From: CADEDH01 sp039201605
Lineage (GTDB): Bacteria; Actinomycetota; Acidimicrobiia; Acidimicrobiales; SZUA-35
Direction: 5' to 3'
NCBI GenBank assembly: GCA_039201605.1
Contig: JBCCRO010000028.1
Location: forward strand, 1 to 64,000
DNA: 64,000 nt
Below, piece after piece: positions 54,508-63,343 of this stretch. The first letter of the stretch is position 1. Each line of letters opens with the position of its first letter. The notes under the pieces are model-generated. The model did no database searches. It worked only from the letters and a program-made list of their open reading frames with translations, and was not told the origin of the DNA. The position numbers and the translations under genes are program-made.

Positions 54508-56820
54508 ATGGCTCTCGTCGGCGATGCGCTCTCGAAGTTAAGACATCTGCGGTTGGCGGCGATCACGTTCGCCCTGTGGGCGGTGTTCAGCGTCCAGTTC
54601 GACGAGCCCGCCATCTCCACCGGCATCATCGAGCGGGAGGCGCCGATCATCGTCGAGTCGCACGACGTGAGCAGCGTCGATCCCGACGACCCCGAGCTGG
54701 TCGAGGAGATGCGCGAGGTCCACGAGGCATTCGAGGCCGGCGAGTCCCGGGCCGTCGCCGTTCCCGTCCACCCCGACGTGCCCTTCGCCGCCTCGGTCAA
54801 CAGCGGCATGTTCGTCTCCTTCGACGCCACCCACCCCTCGCCCTCCAACGTGCAGGCCGTGGTCAACGCCGCCGCCGCCGACTGGGATTCCGCCGTCGCC
54901 ACCACCTCGGCCACCCCCGTCGAAATCGCCGTGATCTGGAAGGATCTCGGCAACTCGAACCTTCTCGGCTCGGCCGGCCCCGCCGGCCTCTACCGCGGCG
55001 GCTCCCTGCCTTCCGACGCCTGGGTCCCGGCGCCGCTGGTCAACGTGCTCCTCGGCTACGACTACAACGGCGCCGGCACCCCCGAACTCACCGTCAACCT
55101 GAACTCCCAGGCCAGCTGGTACATCGGCACCTCGGGCGACCCCGGCTGGGGTGAGATCGACCTCTACAGCGTCGTCCTCCACGAGATCGGCCACGGTCTC
55201 GGCTTCCTCGGCTCCGGCAGCCTCCACAACCACTCACCCAACACCGTCCCCACCCTGGAGGACACCCCGTTCGTGTTCGACCAGGAGGTGACCTACGGCG
55301 GCGCCCCGCTCCTCGACTACGGCAACGCCGACTCCTTCCTCCGCTCGAACAGCCTGTTCATTAACCTCAGCGACTCGCTGTCCAACAAGCTCTACGCCCC
55401 ATCGACGTGGCAGGAGGGCAGCAGCTTCAGCCACTTCGACGAGTCGAGCTACCCGGCGGGCTCCGCCGGAGCGCTCATGACCCCCAGCATCGGCAGCGGC
55501 CAGGTCGAGCGCACGATCGACGCCGCCACCCTGGGCGTCCTCGCCCGCACCGGCTGGCCCATGCGGGTCGGCGCCGCCACCCCGACGATCACCGGAGCCT
55601 CCGGCGCCGACGGCCAGGCAACCGTCTCGTGGACCCAGTCGCTGCGGCAGGTGGCTCTCGCCCCCGACTCCTACCGGCTCGAGGCCCGGGTCGGCTCGTC
55701 GGTCCACGGCTCCACCTCGGTCTCGGCCGCCACGGCGAGCGCCACGGTCACCGGCCTCAGCGGCGGCACCACCTACACCATGGCTGTTGTCCCCGTCGTC
55801 GACGGTGTGGACGGCACCGCCGCCACCACCAGCGTCACCACACCCTCCTCGGTCGGCTCCCCCAAGGCCATCGACGTGGGCGGCGAGGGCCTGACCCGGA
55901 CCGTCACCTGGCTACCGGGCGACGGGATCGCACCGACCAGCTACGACATCGAGACCTCGCTCGACGGCGGTGGCTGGACCTCGGCTGGCTCGACCTCGTC
56001 GACGGCCAAGACGCTCACCCTGAGCGAGGGCGTGTACCAGGTGCGGGTCCGGGGTCGCAGCGGGGCCGTGGTCGGCGGCTGGGGCTACTCGATCCCGACC
56101 GGCGTGGCCGACGGCGCGGTTCGGCCGGTACCCCTCGACGGCCAGATCAGCCGTCTCTACCAGGCCTACTTCCTCCGGGAGCCCGACGACGCCGGGTTCG
56201 ACTACTGGGTCGGCACCCGGGCCAACGGCGCCGATCTGGGGGCCATCTCCCAGGAGTTCGCCGGGAGCAGCGAGTTCGTCACCGCCTACGGCAGCCTGTC
56301 CAACGCCGGGTTCGTCGATCTGGTCTACGCCAACGTGCTCGATCGAGCCCCCGACGCCGAGGGGCGGGCCCACTGGATCGCCCAGCTCGACGCCGGCATG
56401 AGCCGGGGGGCGGTGATGACGGGCTTCAGCGAGTCGACCGAGTTCGTGGCCAACACCGGCACCTCCGCCCCGCAGTCGGCGATCGAGGCCGAGGTCTACC
56501 GACTGTACGTCGCCTTCTTCCTCCGCACCCCCGACGCCTCGGGCCTGGCCTACTGGGTGAGCGTCCGAGAGAGCGGGGCTTCGCTGGACGCCATCGCCGC
56601 CTCGTTCTCCGCCTCGGTCGAGTTCCAGAGCGACTACGGCTCCCTGAGCGACGCCGACTTCGTCGAGCTCGTCTACCACAACGTGCTCGCCCGCAACCCC
56701 GACGCCGCCGGGGTCTCCTATTGGCAGTCGCTGCTGGCCGCCGGTACCGACCGGGGCGCCATGATGATCGGGTTCTCCGAGTCCCAGGAGTTCATCCTCG
56801 CCACCGGCACCGTGCCCTAG
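54508..56820 (+). CDS. Secreted metalloprotease-like protein with FN3 and DUF4214 domains
   Basis: This 770-aa protein begins with a signal/TM segment (RLAAITFALWAVFSVQF). Next is a zincin-like domain with VVLHEIGHGLGFLGSGS (HExxHxxGxxG), two FN3-like modules (GQATVSWTQSLRQVAL; RTVTWLPGDGIAPTSYDIET) and about four DUF4214 repeats (ISRLYQAYFLREPDDAGFDY; FVDLVYANVLDRAPDAEG; VYRLYVAFFLRTPDASGLAY; FVELVYHNVLARNPDAAG). DUF4214 occurs in surface and extracellular proteins. Its TAG overlaps the opposing RarD stop in the palindrome CTAG. Confidence 0.87.
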   Translation: MALVGDALSKLRHLRLAAITFALWAVFSVQFDEPAISTGIIEREAPIIVESHDVSSVDPDDPELVEEMREVHEAFEAGESRAVAVPVHPDVPFAASVNSGMFVSFDATHPSPSNVQAVVNAAAADWDSAVATTSATPVEIAVIWKDLGNSNLLGSAGPAGLYRGGSLPSDAWVPAPLVNVLLGYDYNGAGTPELTVNLNSQASWYIGTSGDPGWGEIDLYSVVLHEIGHGLGFLGSGSLHNHSPNTVPTLEDTPFVFDQEVTYGGAPLLDYGNADSFLRSNSLFINLSDSLSNKLYAPSTWQEGSSFSHFDESSYPAGSAGALMTPSIGSGQVERTIDAATLGVLARTGWPMRVGAATPTITGASGADGQATVSWTQSLRQVALAPDSYRLEARVGSSVHGSTSVSAATASATVTGLSGGTTYTMAVVPVVDGVDGTAATTSVTTPSSVGSPKAIDVGGEGLTRTVTWLPGDGIAPTSYDIETSLDGGGWTSAGSTSSTAKTLTLSEGVYQVRVRGRSGAVVGGWGYSIPTGVADGAVRPVPLDGQISRLYQAYFLREPDDAGFDYWVGTRANGADLGAISQEFAGSSEFVTAYGSLSNAGFVDLVYANVLDRAPDAEGRAHWIAQLDAGMSRGAVMTGFSESTEFVANTGTSAPQSAIEAEVYRLYVAFFLRTPDASGLAYWVSVRESGASLDAIAASFSASVEFQSDYGSLSDADFVELVYHNVLARNPDAAGVSYWQSLLAAGTDRGAMMIGFSESQEFILATGTVP

Positions 56821-57722
56821 GCGGCGCGGGAACCCCGTCCGGTCGGCAGACCCTCGTCGATCACCACGAGCACCAGAGCGGCCCAGATCCACACGAAACC
56901 GATCAGTCGGGTCGAGGTGACCGCCTCCCCCAGCACCCGCCAGCCGACCAGGAACTGCAGCGTCGGGTTGAGGTACTGCAGGAGCCCCAACACGGTGAGC
57001 GGCACCCGTTGCGCCGCGGTGGCGAACGCCAGCAGCGGTAGGGCGGTGACGGCGCCGGTCAGCGACAACAGCAGGATCGTCGTCGCTCGCCCATCGCCGG
57101 TCAGGGCGACCCCGGACGCTCCCCGCAACACGAGGACGAGGAGCACCGCCGGCGCCAGGAACCCGGTCTCGAAGGTGAGGCCCGAGATCGGATCCCAGGG
57201 ACCCTCCTTGCGGAAGAGGCCGTAGAGGGCGAAGGAGATACCGACCAGGAGCGCCACCACCGGCAGCCGGCCCAGGGCGAGCACGTTCCACAGGATGCCG
57301 ACGATCGACAACGTGATCGCCGCCCACTGCAGCGGGCTCAGCCGTTCGCCCAGCAGCCCAACGCCGAGGGCCACCGAGCAGATCGGCATCAGGAAGTAGC
57401 CGAGGGCCGCTTCGACCGCCCGGCCGTTGCCGACCGACCACAGGAACAGCGCCCAGTTGGTCCCGATGGCCAGCGCCGCCCCGACGCCGTACAGCAGGTG
57501 CGCTCGGCGGAGATGGTCTCGGCGGGAACCGGGGTCGAACAACGAGGCGTCGACGCCCGCCGCCGTGAGTCGACGCCGGAGCAGGCCGACGCCGATCACC
57601 AGCGTGGCGAAGGCCAGCACGATGCGAAAGGCGAACTGCTCGATCGGGTCGACCGACGACAGCTGGCGCCAGAAGATCGCCGATGCACCCCACCACACGT
57701 ACGCGCCGCACACGAGGGCCAT
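56817..57722 (-). CDS. RarD/EamA-family permease
   Basis: This 301-aa protein has ten hydrophobic helices in two EamA halves. RarD-like features include WGASAIFWRQLSSVDPIEQF at the start, FALYGLFRKEGP in the middle and LQYLNPTLQFLVGW near the end. The family exports metabolites; the name comes from a chloramphenicol-sensitivity phenotype and the substrate is unknown. ATG at 57722 is preferred; the long same-frame extension covers the ligase gene upstream. Confidence 0.88.
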   Translation of the reverse strand: MALVCGAYVWWGASAIFWRQLSSVDPIEQFAFRIVLAFATLVIGVGLLRRRLTAAGVDASLFDPGSRRDHLRRAHLLYGVGAALAIGTNWALFLWSVGNGRAVEAALGYFLMPICSVALGVGLLGERLSPLQWAAITLSIVGILWNVLALGRLPVVALLVGISFALYGLFRKEGPWDPISGLTFETGFLAPAVLLVLVLRGASGVALTGDGRATTILLLSLTGAVTALPLLAFATAAQRVPLTVLGLLQYLNPTLQFLVGWRVLGEAVTSTRLIGFVWIWAALVLVVIDEGLPTGRGSRAA

Positions 57723-57796
57723 CGCCCTGCGGTCGCTAGCCAACGGTGGCGTGCGTGGTGGATGCAGTTGCGGTTCGGGGGAGCGCGGCCAGGTCT

Positions 57797-59371
57797 CTAG
57801 TTGACCATCCGGTCGTGGCCCTCCCAGTAGGGGGCGCGGATCTCGGTCTTCAACAGCTTGCCGCTCGGGTTCCGGGGGAGCGCCTCGGCCTCGTCGAACG
57901 ACGTCGGGCACTTGTAGCCGGCCAACCGCTCCCGGCAGAAGGCGTTGAGATCGGCGTCCGACACCGGGTCCATACCCGGGGTCCGCACGATCACCGCCTT
58001 CACCGTCTCGCCCCACTTCTCGTCGGGCACCCCGATCACGGCCACGTCGGCGATGCCGTCGTGCGACATGAGCACGTTCTCGATCTCGGCCGGGTACACG
58101 TTCTCGGCGCCGGACACGATCATGTCCTTGATCCGGTCGTGGATGAACAGGAACCCGTCCCGCAGGTAGCCGGCGTCGCCGGAGCGGAACCAGCCCATCC
58201 CGTCGGCGTCGCGACCCTCGGGGAACACCGCCGTCGTCGCCTCGGGGTCGGCGTAGTACGACTTGAGGTTCTGCGTTGAGCGGATCCAGATCTCGCCCAC
58301 CTCGCCGTCGGCCATGTCGTTGCCGGACGGATCGACGATGCGCAGTTCGCTGCCCGGCATGGCCTTGCCGGCCGAGCGCAGCAGATAGGCCTTGGGCCCA
58401 CCGGGGTCGTGGTCCTCGGCGTCGAGCTGGGTCACGGCGCCCGTGGTCTCGGTGAGGCCGTAGACCTGACAGAAGCCGCAGCCGAGCGCCTCCATGCCGC
58501 CGACGAGCACCTCCTCGGTGATGGGGGAGGCGCCGTAGATCACCCGGCGGAGGCTGGAGAAGTCGGTGTCGTCGATGCCCGGGGTCATCAGGAGGAACTG
58601 GATCACCGCCGGCACGAGCAAGGCGTTTGTGATCCCGTGCTCGGGGATCAGGCGCAGGATGCCGACCGGGTCGACATCGCGCATGACGATGTTGGTGCCA
58701 CCGTTGAACAGCGCCAGCAGGCCCCAGCCGCTGCCGGCGATGTGGAACAGGGGCATGGCCACCAGGCTGACCGAGGCCTCGTCGAAGTGCCACATGTCGC
58801 TGGCGGTGGGGAGCATGCCGAAAAAGTTGTTGTTGGTGAGCTCGACGCCCTTGGGCAGGCCGGTGGTGCCGCTGGTGTAGAGCTGGAAGCAGGTGTCGTC
58901 GGGGGCCGAGGGCGCCGCCGGATCCTCGCTCGACCGTTCGGCGATCCAGTCGGCGTACGTGGCGTAGCGATCCGACTTGCCGAGCACGACGATCGTGGGC
59001 GAGCTCTCGAGCTCCATGGCGTCGAGCTGATCGAGGAACTCCTCACCGACGAAGAGGACCTTCACCTTCGAGTGATCGAGGATGTAGGCCATCTCCGGCG
59101 GGGCCAGGCGCCAGTTGACCGCCACCGTCACCGCGTTGATCTTCGCCGCCCCGAAGAGCATCGAGTAGTACTCCGGCGCGTTCTTGTCGAGAAAGGCCAC
59201 TCGATCCTGCGCCGCCACGCCCTCGGCCAGCATGGCCTGGGACACCCGACTCGACTCCTCGTGGAGCCGGGCGTAGGTCCAGACGTCGTCGTCCTGGATG
59301 AGAGCGTGCTGATCGGGACGGTCCGCCGCCATCGAGCGGATCAGGTCCCCCAGGGTCATCGAGGTGGTCAT
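57797..59371 (-). CDS. Long-chain acyl-CoA ligase (FadD-type)
   Basis: This 524-aa ANL enzyme has the P-loop LYTSGTTGLPKGVELTN, the motif VYGLTETTG, GWFRSGDAGYLRDG, and the C-terminal catalytic Lys in LPRNPSGKLLKTEIR. All motifs are intact, unlike the second ligase in this window (46248). Substrate is probably a fatty or aryl acid. Starts at ATG 59371. Confidence 0.92.
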   Translation of the reverse strand: MTTSMTLGDLIRSMAADRPDQHALIQDDDVWTYARLHEESSRVSQAMLAEGVAAQDRVAFLDKNAPEYYSMLFGAAKINAVTVAVNWRLAPPEMAYILDHSKVKVLFVGEEFLDQLDAMELESSPTIVVLGKSDRYATYADWIAERSSEDPAAPSAPDDTCFQLYTSGTTGLPKGVELTNNNFFGMLPTASDMWHFDEASVSLVAMPLFHIAGSGWGLLALFNGGTNIVMRDVDPVGILRLIPEHGITNALLVPAVIQFLLMTPGIDDTDFSSLRRVIYGASPITEEVLVGGMEALGCGFCQVYGLTETTGAVTQLDAEDHDPGGPKAYLLRSAGKAMPGSELRIVDPSGNDMADGEVGEIWIRSTQNLKSYYADPEATTAVFPEGRDADGMGWFRSGDAGYLRDGFLFIHDRIKDMIVSGAENVYPAEIENVLMSHDGIADVAVIGVPDEKWGETVKAVIVRTPGMDPVSDADLNAFCRERLAGYKCPTSFDEAEALPRNPSGKLLKTEIRAPYWEGHDRMVN

Positions 59372-59490
59372 AGGTCACATCATCGTCGACAGGTCGCCCG
59401 CGGGGAAAGTGGAGGCGGCGCTCCTGCCCGCCCCACACTGCCCGGCGCGTGCCACCGCCCGACGCAGCGGGCGCCCTCCCCGGTGTACGA

Positions 59491-59525
59491 CGAAGCCCCG
59501 ACGCCTGACGGCGGTCGGGGCTTCG
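59491..59525 (-). terminator. 12-bp stem hairpin terminator
   Basis: CGAAGCCCCGAC (59491-59502) and GTCGGGGCTTCG (59514-59525) form a perfect stem with an 11-base loop, just beyond the 3' end of the minus-strand cytochrome c gene. No T tract, as is common in high-GC actinobacteria. Confidence 0.7.
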
Positions 59526-59565
59526 ACGAACCGGATTCGGCTGACGGTCGCAGGCGACCCGGGGT

Positions 59566-60414
59566 CTACTCGCCGCCCTCCTCGGCCGCGGCGAAACCGG
59601 CCGGGCCGGGACAGGGATGATCCTCGTCCGGGGCGCCGGTGCCGGTGGCACCGGGGGTGACGTCCGGATTGGCGCAGGCCAGGAGCAGTTCGAGGTCGAT
59701 CGGCGTCTCGTCGCCGCTCTCGTAGGCCTCGCGCATGTGCTCCATCCACTCCTCGTAGCCGGGGGTGGTGGTGTCCTCGCCCGACAGCACCGCTCGCTCG
59801 TGGAACACGACCAGCTCCAGCTGGACCTGGTTGAGGGCGTTCTCCTGGGCCGGCATCTGACCGAGGCTGCCCGCCACCCGTCGGCCACCGGCGCCGTAGC
59901 TCTCGCCGATGATGGCCGAGGAGCCTCGGGCCACATGGGCCATCATGTCGATCGGCTCGGGGAACGTGCCGAGCACCTCGCCGTCGGAAAGCTGATAGCC
60001 GGAGCCGCCGCCACCGGCGGCACCGTGACACCCGGCGCAGCCGGACGAGGCGTAGTAGAACTCCGCTTCGATGAAGAGGATGTCCTCGACCTCGGGCTGC
60101 TGCATGGTGCCGGCGAAGGACCAGGCCCAGATCGGCAGGGCGGCGACGATCGGCAGCGCCCAGACCGGGATCCGGGTGCGGGCCTTGGAGGCCGTGACGT
60201 AGTGGGGCTCGGGCTTGACCGGCTCGGGTTCGGGGTCGAGGTTGGGGAGGGGGGTGGCCGGGACGGCCGGAGCGGCCGCTGCGGCGGCGACCGGAGCGGC
60301 GTCGCTCGGGGAGGCGACGGGTGCGGCGGAGTCCCCGCCGTCGTCACCATCGCCGGTCTTGCCGGCTTTGGCAGCCTTGCTTCGCTTCAGGAGATGTTCG
60401 GGAATCTCGGTCAA
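59566..60414 (-). CDS. Membrane-anchored cytochrome c
   Basis: This 282-aa protein starts with TTG behind GGAGG. A cytoplasmic N-terminus begins MTEIPEHLLKRSKAAK and continues as an Ala/Pro linker; one TM (WALPIVAALPIWAWSFAGTM) follows. The external domain has one heme c site CAGCH with an axial Met candidate in GQMPAQENALNQVQ. The first 16 residues nearly match the subunit IV-like protein at 62546. It probably passes electrons from the adjacent bc-type complex. It is divergent from that operon. Confidence 0.87.
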   Translation of the reverse strand: MTEIPEHLLKRSKAAKAGKTGDGDDGGDSAAPVASPSDAAPVAAAAAAPAVPATPLPNLDPEPEPVKPEPHYVTASKARTRIPVWALPIVAALPIWAWSFAGTMQQPEVEDILFIEAEFYYASSGCAGCHGAAGGGGSGYQLSDGEVLGTFPEPIDMMAHVARGSSAIIGESYGAGGRRVAGSLGQMPAQENALNQVQLELVVFHERAVLSGEDTTTPGYEEWMEHMREAYESGDETPIDLELLLACANPDVTPGATGTGAPDEDHPCPGPAGFAAAEEGGE

Positions 60415-60780
60415 CGGGTCCTCCGCAGGACTGGGACCTGAAGGGCCTGGGGGTCGGGGAACAGGCCGGTCGGGGTTCTATCGGCTGTCGCTTGCAAATT
60501 CCATCACAAGCGGCGCAAGACTACCGAAGTATTGGCCGGGACCGGCAACCGGATGCTAGACCGAGACCCTGTTGTAGCGTCCATCCGACCCCGCGATGGC
60601 CGACGCCGCCACCGCCGGCCGTGACGAACATGGCAATGGTGTCTCCGGATGCGTCGTTTCGCCACCGGTCGACTACATTCGTGCACAGCTTCACAAGCTC
60701 AACAGGCAACACCGTCATGACGGCCGGCCTCCGGCCGATGCGGAAGCTCAAACCCCGACTCGATAGCAGGAGTTCGCCCC
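60415..60780. other. 366-bp divergent promoter region of respiratory genes
   Basis: No gene seen. It separates the cytochrome c gene from the bc-complex operon. It contains an inverted repeat CGGCCGG-CCT-CCGGCCG (60721-60737) and a less GC-rich stretch (TTGCAAATTCCATCAC near 60494) where promoters are likely. AGGAG lies eight bases before the GTG at 60781. Confidence 0.45.
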
Positions 60781-61227
60781 GTGGTCGCACTCGTTACCTC
60801 TCTGATCGCCTCCGTCGCAATGACCTGGGGCATTCTGTGGTACGCCAAGCGTCGCCCGGTCGGTACTCCGGTCTCCTGGGGCGAGGCGCTCACCGGGTCG
60901 ATCTACGTGTTCTTCCTCGCCTTCCTCGCCTACGGGATCGTCCCCCACCAGTGGCTGACCCTGGCCGAGAACGAGCTGAGCTGGCGGGCCGACCGCATCC
61001 TGATCGGCCCCGGCGATCTCAACGAACCCGAGATCAAGGTCTCGGCCTTCCCCTTCGACGTCACCTACCGGACGATCTCCGATTCGATCGCCGCCGGTTT
61101 CTACGTCGTCTTTTTCGGGGCCCAGCTCTGGCTGTGGTCCGTGTGGCAGACCCGTGACAAGCGGGCCGAGAAGACCACCGAGGTAGTGAAGAGCTCATAC
61201 GGTCGTCCCCTGGTCAAGCAGGGCTGA
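60781..61227 (+). CDS. Small membrane protein of bc-complex operon
   Basis: This 148-aa protein has three hydrophobic stretches: an N-terminal TM (ALVTSLIASVAMTWGILWYA), a second (GSIYVFFLAFLAYGIVPHQW) and a third (SIAAGFYVVFFGAQLWLWSV), then a basic tail. No known family. First gene of the operon, 16 bp before the ferredoxin gene. It may be an accessory subunit binding the ferredoxin or complex. Confidence 0.7.
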   Translation: MVALVTSLIASVAMTWGILWYAKRRPVGTPVSWGEALTGSIYVFFLAFLAYGIVPHQWLTLAENELSWRADRILIGPGDLNEPEIKVSAFPFDVTYRTISDSIAAGFYVVFFGAQLWLWSVWQTRDKRAEKTTEVVKSSYGRPLVKQG

Positions 61228-61243
61228 AGGGAAGGGACAGCGC

Positions 61244-61660
61244 ATGGTCACCACCGACGCCAATCCGCCACTTCCGGAATTCCGCACCGACTACCTCCTG
61301 ATGGAGGTCGACGCCGACTATCTCGGTCGAGCCGTCAAGCCAAAGCAGTTCATCCACATCGACCAGTCGGAGTGCATCGCCTGCGAGGGCTGCGTCGACA
61401 TCTGTCCGTGGAAGTGCATCCACATGCAGACCACCGACTGCGTGGACGAGAGCTACGGCATCGCCAAGCCCGGCGACGACCCGAACGACGCCTTCATCTT
61501 CACCATCGATGACGACGTGTGCACCCGCTGTGCCCTCTGCGTCGACCGCTGCCCCACGGGTGTGATCATCCTGGGCAAGATCGGCGACCCGCCCCCCACC
61601 GGCGACTCCCACCAGCGCACGACCTCCTACGGATACGGCTACGGGATGCGCCTCGCGTAG
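61244..61660 (+). CDS. 2x[4Fe-4S] ferredoxin-like protein
   Basis: This 138-aa protein has two cluster motifs: CIACEGCVDICP (followed by a second Cys-rich turn) and CTRCALCVDRCP, separated by about 50 residues with extra cysteines (KCIHMQTTDC). The C-terminal tail is Tyr/Gly-rich. There is no signal peptide, so it should face the cytoplasm. Its place inside a bc-complex operon suggests an electron partner of the complex. AAGGGA-type ribosome site upstream. Confidence 0.88.
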   Translation: MVTTDANPPLPEFRTDYLLMEVDADYLGRAVKPKQFIHIDQSECIACEGCVDICPWKCIHMQTTDCVDESYGIAKPGDDPNDAFIFTIDDDVCTRCALCVDRCPTGVIILGKIGDPPPTGDSHQRTTSYGYGYGMRLA

Positions 61661-61733
61661 GCCCCAGGTCATATCCTCACCCTCGAAGACCCGTTAGCAA
61701 CCTCCAGAGACGAACAAGGACAGCGTCAAACCA

Positions 61734-62525
61734 ATGGCAAAGTCGATCCAGGACAAGCCAACACTCGCCGAGAGGCTGAGCGGCGGTGCGTCCAACTTCA
61801 CGTCCTCCATGCAGGATTCGCAGGCGTGGAACTCGATCTTCCGGCCGGGCTCGGTGTTCCGGAAGGGCTACACCGACAGCCCCCGAAACCGGTCCTACGT
61901 GATCATGAACAGCGTGCTCTACCACCTGCACCCGGTGAAGGTGAAGCGGCACGCGGTGAAGGTGAGCTACACGCTGTGCCTCGGCGGCCTGAGCTTCTTC
62001 ATCTTCATCCTGCTGACGATCACCGGCATCTTCCTGATGTTCTTCTACCGGCCGACGGCGGCCGCCGCCTGGAACGACATCGAGACCCTCCAGACGCAGA
62101 TCGCCTTCGGTCTCCTGGTGCGGAACATGCACAGATGGGGCGCCCACCTGATGGTGATCTCGGTGTTCCTCCACATGGCCCGGGTGTTCTACCACGGCGC
62201 CTACAAGGCGCCCCGTGAGTTCAACTGGGTGATCGGCGTGAACCTTCTGCAGTTCACGCTGCTGCTCTCCTTCACCGGCTACCTCCTGCCCTGGGACCAG
62301 CTGGCCCTCTGGGCGGTGACGGTGGGTACCAACATGATGGGCTTCACGCCGGTGTTCGGTGATCAAGTGAAATTCGTCCTACTGGGCGGCCAGGTGATCG
62401 GTACCGACACGTTGTTGCGGTGGTACGTGCTGCACGTCCTCCTCTTACCGTTCGTGACCGTGATCTTCATGGCCATCCACTTCTGGCGAGTCCGCAAGGA
62501 CGGCGGCATTTCGGGACCGCTCTAG
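61734..62525 (+). CDS. Cytochrome b6-like subunit (N-terminal half of cytochrome b)
   Basis: This 263-aa protein carries the four-helix heme-binding part of cytochrome b. The heme-ligating histidines are in RNMHRWGAHLMVISVFLHMA and RWYVLHVLLLP/FMAIHFWRVRKD, and the Qo region includes GYLLPWDQLALWA. It ends where the second half would begin; that half is the next gene, as in b6f complexes. Most Actinobacteria have a single fused QcrB instead. AAGGA precedes the ATG. Confidence 0.92.
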   Translation: MAKSIQDKPTLAERLSGGASNFTSSMQDSQAWNSIFRPGSVFRKGYTDSPRNRSYVIMNSVLYHLHPVKVKRHAVKVSYTLCLGGLSFFIFILLTITGIFLMFFYRPTAAAAWNDIETLQTQIAFGLLVRNMHRWGAHLMVISVFLHMARVFYHGAYKAPREFNWVIGVNLLQFTLLLSFTGYLLPWDQLALWAVTVGTNMMGFTPVFGDQVKFVLLGGQVIGTDTLLRWYVLHVLLLPFVTVIFMAIHFWRVRKDGGISGPL

Positions 62526-62545
62526 GGGTTTAGGGAGATAAGGAC

Positions 62546-63325
62546 ATGACGGAGATTCCAGAACACCTTCGCAAGCGGGCGGAAGAGGCCCGGAAGAAGG
62601 CCGAGGCGGCCAAGGGCGCCGACTCGGAGCCTTCCGCTGCCGAGCCGTCGGGCGCGGCAACCAAGATCCCGGCCCACCTGCTCGACCGATCGAAGTCGGC
62701 CAAGCAGAAGGCCGGCGGCGAGGTCGAGGCCTCGGGTGGCGGCACCGCCACCGCAGTGGCCCCGGCCGCCGGGGGCAACGTCGCCGCGGCCGCCGCCAGC
62801 GGTCCGCTGCCCACCATGACCGGCCCGGCCGGCCACACCCAGCGTCTGCTGACCGTGGTGAAGTCCGGTTCGATCCAGGACATCAAGGCCAAGCCCCTCG
62901 ACAAGGTGCACACCTGGCCCCACCTGCTCATCGTCGAGTTCGGCTCGGCGCTGTTCATCACCGCCTTCCTCACGATCTTCTCGATCTTCGTCAACGCCCC
63001 GCTGCTGCGGCTGGCCGACGTCAACGCCACGCCCAATCCGTCGAAGGCCCCCTGGTACTTCCTCGGTCTGCAGGAGTTGCTGACCATGTTCCACCCGATG
63101 GTCGCCGGCGTGACCATCCCCGGCATCGGTCTGTTCGCTCTCATGGTCGCCCCCTACATGGACAAGAACCCGGACAACCGGCCCGAGGCGCGTAAGTTCG
63201 CCATCGGGGTGTTCTCGGTCTTCATGATGTTCTGGGCGGTCCTCACCATCATCGGCTCGTTCTTCCGAGGCCCCGGGTTCAACTTCGTCTTCCCGTGGGT
63301 CGAGGGGATCTTCTTCGACCTTTAA
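62546..63325 (+). CDS. Subunit IV-like C-terminal cytochrome b with extra N-terminal domain
   Basis: This 259-aa protein has about 95 cytoplasmic N-terminal residues, then three TMs equivalent to PetD/cytochrome b C-terminal half, with TPNPSKAPWYFLGLQELL as the signature (PEWY-type site reads APWY). The N-terminal part starts MTEIPEHLRKRAEEARKKAE and contains a second copy TKIPAHLLDRSKSAKQKAGG, both related to the start of the cytochrome c at 59566. Confidence 0.9.
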   Translation: MTEIPEHLRKRAEEARKKAEAAKGADSEPSAAEPSGAATKIPAHLLDRSKSAKQKAGGEVEASGGGTATAVAPAAGGNVAAAAASGPLPTMTGPAGHTQRLLTVVKSGSIQDIKAKPLDKVHTWPHLLIVEFGSALFITAFLTIFSIFVNAPLLRLADVNATPNPSKAPWYFLGLQELLTMFHPMVAGVTIPGIGLFALMVAPYMDKNPDNRPEARKFAIGVFSVFMMFWAVLTIIGSFFRGPGFNFVFPWVEGIFFDL

Positions 63326-63343
63326 GGAGCAGGAGCACACCTC

